Source: Lawsonibacter sp. (GTDB taxonomy: Bacteria > Bacillota > Clostridia > Oscillospirales > Oscillospiraceae). Taken from it: 8,930 nucleotides of DNA. Both the position numbers and the translations under genes were made by a program. The notes below the pieces were generated by a model. The model was not told where the DNA came from, ran no database searches, and worked only from the letters and a program-made list of their open reading frames with translations. The stretch lies in assembly GCA_022798855.1 (NCBI GenBank), contig JAAWNI010000089.1, positions 1-8,930 of the forward strand, read 5' to 3'. Of the stretch, positions 4,738 through 8,930 are shown piece after piece (the stretch's first letter is position 1; the number at the start of each line of letters is the position of its first letter).

Positions 4738-6216
4738 ATGTCGCAGATCACCATACAAAACCTGAATTTCACCTACGACGGGGACCACACCCCGGTGTTT
4801 GAGGGGCTGGACCTCCAGCTGGACACCAACTGGAAACTGGGCCTGGTGGGCCGGAACGGCCGGGGCAAGACAACCCTCCTCCGCCTGCTGGCGGGGGAGC
4901 TGGAGGGCCGGGGGGCCATCTCCTTCAAGGGGCGCTGCCGGCTGTGGCCCAGGCCGGTGGCGGACCAGAGCCGGAGCACGGGGGACATCCTGCTGGAGGA
5001 CGCCCCACCGGGGGAGGAGTGGCGGCTGAACTGGGAGCTGTCCAAGCTGGGGCTGGGGGAGGAACTGCTGGACCGGCCTTTCTCCACCCTCAGCGGCGGG
5101 GAGCAGACCCGGGCGCTTCTGGCCGGGCTCTTCCTGGACGAGGAGGCCTACCCTATGATCGACGAGCCCACCAACCATCTGGACGGCCCGGGCCGGGCGC
5201 TGGTGTCGGAGTACCTCCGTAATTTGGGCCGGGGGTTCCTGCTGGTGTCCCACGACCGGGCTTTTCTGGACGGCTGTGTGGACCACATCCTGGCCCTGAA
5301 CCACACCGGTCCGGAGTTGGTGAGGGGGACCTTTTCCAGCTGGTTCCGGGACAAAGAGGACCGGGACCGGGGGGAGCTGGCCCGGAACGAGAAGCTGAAA
5401 GGGGAGATCCGCCGGCTGGAGCAGGCGGCAAAGCGGACCTCCGGCTGGTCGGATAAGGTGGAAAAGACCAAGCATGCCACCAGAAATTCCGGCCTGCGGC
5501 CCGACCGGGGCTTTATCGGCCACAAGTCAGCCAAGATGATGCAGCGGGCCAAGAATATCGAGAGACGCCAGCAGAGCGCCATCCAGGAGAAGGCGGGGCT
5601 GCTCAAGGACATCGAGCGGGCGGACAGCCTGAAGCTCACCCCCCTGGCCTGCCACAGCGGCCGCCTGCTGGAAGCGCGGGGGCTGGCGGCGGCTTACCCC
5701 GGCGCCGAGGGGCGGCCGGTGGGCTTCACCCTGAACCAGGGGGAGCGGCTGTGCCTGGACGGCGGGAACGGCTCCGGCAAGACCAGCCTCCTCCGCCTGA
5801 TTCTGGGGGAGGATATCCCACACACCGGGACCCTCTTCCGGGCGTCGGGGCTGGAAATCTCCTATGTCCCCCAGAAGGCGGACCACCTCCAGGGAAACCC
5901 GGTGGATTGGGCTGAAAAGCTGGATATTGGCCTGACAAAATTTCTGACCATCCTGCGGAAGCTGGACTTTTCCCGGGAACTGTTTTCGAGAAATATGGCG
6001 GAGTACAGCGCCGGACAGAGAAAGAAAATCCTGCTGGCGGCCAGCCTGTGCCAGAGCGCCCACCTGTACCTGTGGGACGAGCCGCTGAACTATATCGACC
6101 TGTTCTCCCGGATGCAGATCGAAGAGCTGCTCCTGCAATACCGCCCTACGCTCCTCTTTGTGGAGCATGACCGGGTTTTTCAAGAGCGGATCGCCACTCA
6201 GGTGGTGAGGCTGTAA
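4738..6216 (+). CDS. ABC-F ribosomal protection protein, Lsa-like
   Basis: This 492-residue soluble protein has two ATPase domains and no membrane segment. ABC-F proteins of this kind enter the ribosomal E site and dislodge antibiotics such as lincosamides, pleuromutilins and streptogramin A. Domain 1: Walker A GRNGRGKT (38-45), signature LSGGEQ (118-123), Walker B MIDEPTNHLD (Glu143 catalytic), and the HD switch in SHDRAFLDG. A charged linker of about 100 residues (ARNEKLKGEIRRLEQAAKRT onward) contains the antibiotic-resistance domain. Domain 2: GNGSGKTS (343-350), signature YSAGQRKK (423-430), LYLWDEPLNYID (Glu448), and VEHDRVF. The forms TNWKLGL, PMIDEPTNHLD and LWDEPLNYID are characteristic of the Lsa group. 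AGGAGGG lies 7 bases before ATG 4738. The substrate range cannot be read from sequence. It is controlled by the attenuated leader and ends at its own terminator, forming a self-contained resistance unit with much higher GC than the IclR region. Confidence 0.93.
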   Translation: MSQITIQNLNFTYDGDHTPVFEGLDLQLDTNWKLGLVGRNGRGKTTLLRLLAGELEGRGAISFKGRCRLWPRPVADQSRSTGDILLEDAPPGEEWRLNWELSKLGLGEELLDRPFSTLSGGEQTRALLAGLFLDEEAYPMIDEPTNHLDGPGRALVSEYLRNLGRGFLLVSHDRAFLDGCVDHILALNHTGPELVRGTFSSWFRDKEDRDRGELARNEKLKGEIRRLEQAAKRTSGWSDKVEKTKHATRNSGLRPDRGFIGHKSAKMMQRAKNIERRQQSAIQEKAGLLKDIERADSLKLTPLACHSGRLLEARGLAAAYPGAEGRPVGFTLNQGERLCLDGGNGSGKTSLLRLILGEDIPHTGTLFRASGLEISYVPQKADHLQGNPVDWAEKLDIGLTKFLTILRKLDFSRELFSRNMAEYSAGQRKKILLAASLCQSAHLYLWDEPLNYIDLFSRMQIEELLLQYRPTLLFVEHDRVFQERIATQVVRL

Positions 6217-6222
6217 TACAAG

Positions 6223-6252
6223 AGGGAAGCGGAGCTGACCGCTTCCCTTTTT
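6223..6252 (+). terminator. terminator of the ABC-F gene
   Basis: GGGAAGCGG, loop AGCTGA, CCGCTTCCC followed by TTTTT (6248-6252): nine perfect pairs starting 8 bases after the ABC-F stop codon. Confidence 0.92.
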
Positions 6253-6260
6253 CGATAATG

Positions 6261-6280
6261 TAAGGCCTGTTAAAAAAAGA
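6261..6280 (+). repeat. possible solo end of the TA-flanked repeat family
   Basis: TAAGGCCTGTTAAA resembles the left ends at 2089 (TAAGGCTTGTTTGAAA) and 8806 (TAGAGCCTGTTTAA), including the leading TA. Similarity is lost after about 15 bases, so this is at best a decayed end. Confidence 0.3.
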
Positions 6281-6297
6281 TAGGCCAAACTGTCCCC

Positions 6298-6321
6298 AAA
6301 GCCCCTCTTTGAGGGAGCTTT
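6298..6321. terminator. weak bidirectional hairpin between convergent genes
   Basis: AAAGCCCCTC, loop TTT, GAGGGAGCTTT gives ten pairs with one bulge. It lies 30 bases beyond the stop of the minus-strand gene ending at 6352 and after the ABC-F terminator. The T run is short on both strands, so termination may be inefficient. Confidence 0.4.
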
Positions 6322-6351
6322 ATGAGGCCGGCAGACAAGCTGTGCCTCGGT

Positions 6352-7152
6352 TTACCGCCGGGGCTGCCGCTGCTCCGGCTTCCGCTGGACCCCCAGCTGG
6401 GCGGCGTAGGGGCCAATCTCCGCCCAGGGGGCCAGAAAGGTGTGGATGCCCAGCCTACGGGCCACCTCCACCTTCCGCCGCAGGGTATCGCCATCGTCAA
6501 AGAGGACGAAGTGGGCCCCGTTGTCCCGGCTCATGTAAGTGAAGTACCGGGCGCACAGCTCCCCGGAGAAGAAGACCGCCGGGGACAGCCGGGCCATCAG
6601 CTCCTCCAGCTCCTTGGGGGTGAGGGGCTGGCCGCTGCCGGTGGGCGAGGGGAGAAAGAAGTCCTCCGCCCGCTTCTCCAGGGCCAGGACCACCCGGCTC
6701 TCCCCAAAGCGCTCCAGGGCGTCCTCCAGCCGCCGCTGGAGGGAGCCGCCGGACAGGGCGGAGGGGATCATCACCCGGGCGTGGGGGGCGTGGGGGCCGT
6801 ACCGCTCCGTGACGAACAGGGACCACCCCCGGCGGGCGAACTGGTCATCCAGCCGGGCGGCGATCTGCTCCAGCGGGGGCAGGCGGCCCTCGAAATCCAG
6901 GACCGCCCCGGAGAAGCCCCGGGCCTGGCACTCCCGCAGAAGCTCCTGGCACAGCGGGCCGGTCTGGCCCAGGCCGTCGAAGCCGTGGTCGTCCACCACC
7001 ATCAGCCCCCCCTTGGGGACGGCGGCGTCGGCCCGAAACAGGTGGGGCCCGGGCCCCAGACGGTACGCCAGATGGGCGGGGGTGGCCTGCCAGCCCCGGA
7101 GGGCGGGCAGCTGCCGGGGCGGTAAGGTGGCAATAAAGGTGTCTTGCGGCAT
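6352..7152 (-). CDS. uncharacterised protein, possible TIM-barrel (glycoside hydrolase 18-like)
   Basis: This encodes 266 residues with no signal peptide or membrane segment. The order of hydrophobic strands and helices looks like an alpha/beta barrel: GGLMVVDDHGF, GFSGAVLDFEG (Asp86 and Glu88), WSLFVTERYG, HARVMIPSALSGG, SRVVLALEKRAEDFFL, AVFFSGELCARYF, AHFVLFDDGDT and IHTFLAPWAEIG. GAVLDFE recalls the 'GxxxDxE' strand that carries the acid of GH18-type enzymes, including spore cortex hydrolases, but the full DxxDxDxE is not present. The start ATG 7152 has a GGGGG ribosome site 6 bases upstream. It is a single gene, converging on the ABC-F gene and diverging from yqeG. The opposite strand also has a long frame, but that one has no ribosome site and a low-complexity Gly/Pro/Gln composition. 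Function unknown; the fold is a guess. Confidence 0.75.
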   Translation of the reverse strand: MPQDTFIATLPPRQLPALRGWQATPAHLAYRLGPGPHLFRADAAVPKGGLMVVDDHGFDGLGQTGPLCQELLRECQARGFSGAVLDFEGRLPPLEQIAARLDDQFARRGWSLFVTERYGPHAPHARVMIPSALSGGSLQRRLEDALERFGESRVVLALEKRAEDFFLPSPTGSGQPLTPKELEELMARLSPAVFFSGELCARYFTYMSRDNGAHFVLFDDGDTLRRKVEVARRLGIHTFLAPWAEIGPYAAQLGVQRKPEQRQPRR

Positions 7153-7163
7153 AGGAATCCCCC

Positions 7164-7192
7164 TTGTCCGAACTGGCGTTCTGTGTTATACT
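7164..7192 (+). promoter_or_regulatory. promoter of the yqeG operon
   Basis: TTGTCC (7164-7169) and TATACT (7187-7192) are 17 bases apart. The start would be near 7199, giving a 170-nt leader that contains the whole inverted-repeat element at 7231-7349. It overlaps the upstream region of the divergent gene starting at 7152. Confidence 0.6.
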
Positions 7193-7230
7193 ACGCTGTA
7201 CAGCCTATGAGGACTGGCAAAGGAATAGAA

Positions 7231-7349
7231 CTGTAGGGCGCGACGACCTCGGCGCGCCGTCCAGGCCTTGTTTGAAACAGGACAAAGCGCCCCAATAATC
7301 CCACAAATTTCTTTGGAACGGCGGGCCGGGGTCGTCCCGCCCTACACAC
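7231..7349. mobile_element. MITE-like element with 28-bp inverted ends and 7-bp target duplication
   Basis: Left end 7232-7259 begins TGTAGGGCGCGACGACCTCG; right end 7319-7346 is its reverse complement at 25 of 28 positions. AATAGAA occurs directly outside both ends (7224-7230 and 7350-7356), a good target-site duplication. The interior of about 60 bp has no coding potential, but at 7263-7280 holds AGGCCTTGTTTGAAACAG, the end motif of the other repeat family. It sits in the leader of yqeG, and its right duplication runs into that gene's ribosome site. Confidence 0.75.
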
Positions 7350-7370
7350 AATAGAAAAGGAGAACCACCC

Positions 7371-7877
7371 ATGTCCCTGTCACCCATCCCCCGGGGGGTC
7401 TACCCCTCGGCAACCGATATCTCCCCTAGTGCCCTGGCGGCGAAAGGAATCCGCCTGGTGCTGGCCGACCTGGACAACACCCTGGTCCCCTACAAGGTGG
7501 CCGAACCCCCGGCGGCGGTCATAGCCTGGAAGGAGGCCCTGGAGGCCCAGGGCCTGAGGCTGTTCCTGCTGTCCAACAGCCGCAGGCCGGGACGGGCGCA
7601 AAAATTCGCCGAAAAGCTGGGCATCCCCTACCAGGGCCGCTCGGGCAAGCCAAAGAAGGCGGGCTACCTCCGGGCCATGGAGCGGATGGGGGCAAGGCCC
7701 CAGGAGACTGTCATGGTGGGCGACCAGATATTCACCGACACCCTGGGGGCCAACAACGCCGGAGTCATCCCCCTGCTGGTGGAGCCCATCCGCCTGGCGG
7801 GCAATCCGGGGCGGTATATCCGTTACGCGGTGGAGACACCCTTCCGCCTGCTGGGAAAGAGGAGGCCCTTTCTATGA
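7371..7877 (+). CDS. yqeG: YqeG family HAD-IIIA phosphatase
   Basis: This 168-residue protein has all the HAD motifs in order: LADLDNTLVPY with nucleophile Asp33 and Asp35, LLSNS (Ser68) as motif II, Lys93 in GKPKK as motif III, and VGDQIFTDTLGANN with Asp118 and Asp123 as motif IV. Length and motif spacing agree with Bacillus subtilis YqeG (about 170 residues). The absence of a large cap domain is typical of subclass IIIA. In many Firmicutes yqeG is next to ribosome-assembly or shikimate genes; its physiological substrate is not settled. AGGAG at 7357-7361 stands 9 bases before ATG 7371. The stop overlaps the next start (ATGA, 7874-7877), so the two proteins are probably translated together. 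Confidence 0.92.
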   Translation: MSLSPIPRGVYPSATDISPSALAAKGIRLVLADLDNTLVPYKVAEPPAAVIAWKEALEAQGLRLFLLSNSRRPGRAQKFAEKLGIPYQGRSGKPKKAGYLRAMERMGARPQETVMVGDQIFTDTLGANNAGVIPLLVEPIRLAGNPGRYIRYAVETPFRLLGKRRPFL

Positions 7878-8728
7878 GCGCGAAATTTGGCCCGGCGGGC
7901 AACTCGGAGAGCTTCTCCAAGGTCCATAAGTCTTCTCTGGCCGCCCCCCGGTGGATTGCGGACCTCGGCCTGGACTGCTATGAGTACCAATGCGGCAAGG
8001 GGGTCCACGTGGGGAAGGAAACCGCCGTCAAAATCGGGGAGAACGCCAGGGCGGCGGGGATTTCCCTGTCCCTCCACGCCCCCTACTTCATCAACCTGGC
8101 CAACCCGGACCGGGACGCCCTCCAAAAGACCATCGGCTACATCACCGCCGGCTGCCAGGTGGCGGACTGGATGGGGGCGGGGCGGGTGGTCATCCACTCC
8201 GGGGCGCTGATGAAGCGCAGCCGGGGCCAGGCGCTGGAGACGGCCAAAAAATCTCTGGCCGAGGTCATCGCCGCCTGCGACAGGCAGGGCTTTTCCCACA
8301 TCACCCTGTGCCCCGAGACAATGGGCAAGATCAACCAGCTGGGCGGCCTGGACGAGGTGCTGGAGCTGTGCGCCCTGGACGGGCGGCTGGCCCCCTGCAT
8401 CGACTTCGGCCACCTGTACGCCCGCTCCCTGGGGGCGGACGACGGGGAAGCGGCCTTTTCCCGGATGCTGGACCGGGTGGCGGAGGTGCTGGGGCCGGAG
8501 CGGGCGTCCACCTTCCACAGCCACTTCTCCCACATCGAGTTTACCTCTGGCGGCGGGGAGAAGTGCCACCGTACCTTCGCTGACGACGGGGGCTACGGCC
8601 CTGACTGGGCCCCTCTGGCGGCGGAGGTCGCCCGCCGGGGCTGGTCCCCCACCTTCATCTGCGAGTCCGCCGGCACCCAGGCGGAGGACGCGCTGGCCAT
8701 GAAGCAGATTTATGAGGGCCTTCTGTAG
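7874..8728 (+). CDS. TIM-barrel protein of the AP endonuclease 2 (endonuclease IV-like) superfamily
   Basis: The 284 residues carry most metal ligands of the Nfo/xylose-isomerase-like barrel at near-canonical positions: His68 (SLHAPYF), His108 (VVIHSG), Glu148 (LCPETMG), Asp177 and His180 (CIDFGHLYAR), His215 or His217 (FHSHFSHIEF), His232 (GEKCHRTF) and Glu264 (FICESAG). In E. coli endonuclease IV the series is 69, 109, 145, 179, 182, 216, 229, 231, 261. The aspartate expected two residues before His231 (Asp229) is replaced: here Lys-Cys-His. True DNA repair activity is therefore uncertain; a sugar-related isomerase or another metal hydrolase is possible. The start was chosen from the ATGA overlap with yqeG. 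The protein is probably cytosolic. No terminator with a T run follows; AGGGC-GGA-GCCCT at 8788-8800 is a minor stem. Confidence 0.85.
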   Translation: MSAKFGPAGNSESFSKVHKSSLAAPRWIADLGLDCYEYQCGKGVHVGKETAVKIGENARAAGISLSLHAPYFINLANPDRDALQKTIGYITAGCQVADWMGAGRVVIHSGALMKRSRGQALETAKKSLAEVIAACDRQGFSHITLCPETMGKINQLGGLDEVLELCALDGRLAPCIDFGHLYARSLGADDGEAAFSRMLDRVAEVLGPERASTFHSHFSHIEFTSGGGEKCHRTFADDGGYGPDWAPLAAEVARRGWSPTFICESAGTQAEDALAMKQIYEGLL

Positions 8729-8807
8729 AGGCGGCCTGTGGAAGCCCGCCTTTGATTGCGCTGCGCACAGAGGCGCAAACCGGTCCCAGGGCGGAGCCCT
8801 TGCCTTA

Positions 8808-8930
8808 GAGCCTGTTTAACATCTCTCAAAGCGCCGTTTGGCGGGTCTTTTTCCGCCATGCTTCGTTGTGATTTCTTGAAATAAAACAATTATTCCTGCG
8901 AAATCCCGCCTTGCCTGGTGGAAAAATCCC
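8808..8930. mobile_element. second copy of the TA-flanked hairpin element (runs off the window)
   Basis: Colinear with 2091-2210 at a constant offset of 6716 across the middle: TCTTTTTCCGCCAT (2130-2143 and 8846-8859), CTTGAAATA (2159 and 8875) and TATTCCTGCG (2175 and 8891) match exactly, with weaker similarity between. TA stands at 8806-8807, just before GAGCCTGTTTAAC. The start of the right arm is seen (CCTGGTGGAAAAAT, around 8914-8927, complementary to the left arm at about 8846-8858). No gene lies in the roughly 200 bases from 8729 to the end. Confidence 0.7.

Noticed and set aside
4502..4802. Two overlapping frames (4502-4765 and 4590-4802) across the ABC-F leader
   Set aside because: They run through the attenuator stems and the terminator and overlap the start of the ABC-F gene, with no ribosome sites at sensible places. 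The RNA structure explains the sequence better.
4279..5523. 414-codon minus-strand frame, and similar long frames at 5527-6288 (minus) and 6322-7125 (plus)
   Set aside because: They lie opposite the ABC-F gene and the 6352-7152 gene, have low-complexity Gly/Pro/Gln/Arg composition and no ribosome sites. They are GC-rich shadows.
1..8930. CRISPR array, tRNA or rRNA genes, toxin-antitoxin or other defence genes
   Set aside because: No regularly spaced repeats, no cloverleaf or rRNA-like stretches and no defence-family motifs were seen. The repeats present are two MITE-like families.

Overview
The window looks like the chromosome of a GC-rich gut Clostridium relative in the Oscillospiraceae (Flavonifractor/Lawsonibacter-like). 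The evidence is strong Shine-Dalgarno sites, sigma-A type promoters, an Lsa-type ABC-F gene, a YqeG phosphatase, an anaerobic sulfatase maturase and abundant small hairpin repeats. The genus is an inference from style, not proven. The window is a patchwork of an old prophage edge, decayed accessory genes, a drug-resistance module and a short housekeeping block.

Layout. 1-1176: end of a phage lysis cassette, with the tail of an upstream gene, a two-helix holin-like protein and an amidase endolysin, all overlapping. 1183-1200: an isolated end of a small TA-flanked repeat. 1208-2010 (minus): a small unknown ORF and the C-terminal half of a sulfatase that has lost its catalytic part. 2019-3452: a promoter, a 162-bp hairpin element (MITE-like), an intact anaerobic sulfatase-maturase gene whose ribosome site abuts the element, and a strong terminator. 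3627-4312 (minus): an IclR-type regulator with promoter but no recognisable DNA-binding domain, facing a 32-codon stub (4388-4486) that may be what is left of its target. 4483-6252: an ABC-F ribosomal protection gene with its own promoter, a 6-codon leader peptide, a switchable attenuator and a terminator. 6352-7152 (minus): an uncharacterised protein with a possible TIM-barrel fold. 7164-8728: promoter, a second MITE-like element with a 7-bp target duplication, then yqeG and an endonuclease-IV-like TIM-barrel gene overlapping by ATGA. 8808-8930: a second copy of the first hairpin element, running off the window.

How it fits together. The best-resolved system is the ABC-F control region. The leader peptide's ribosome site and first codons can pair with a downstream segment; that segment can instead pair with the left arm of the terminator. 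A ribosome held on the leader by an antibiotic would therefore allow read-through into the resistance gene. The other theme is small non-autonomous elements lying in the 5' leaders of genes (maturase, yqeG) and at the phage edge, beside truncated genes, which suggests repeat-driven remodelling of this region.
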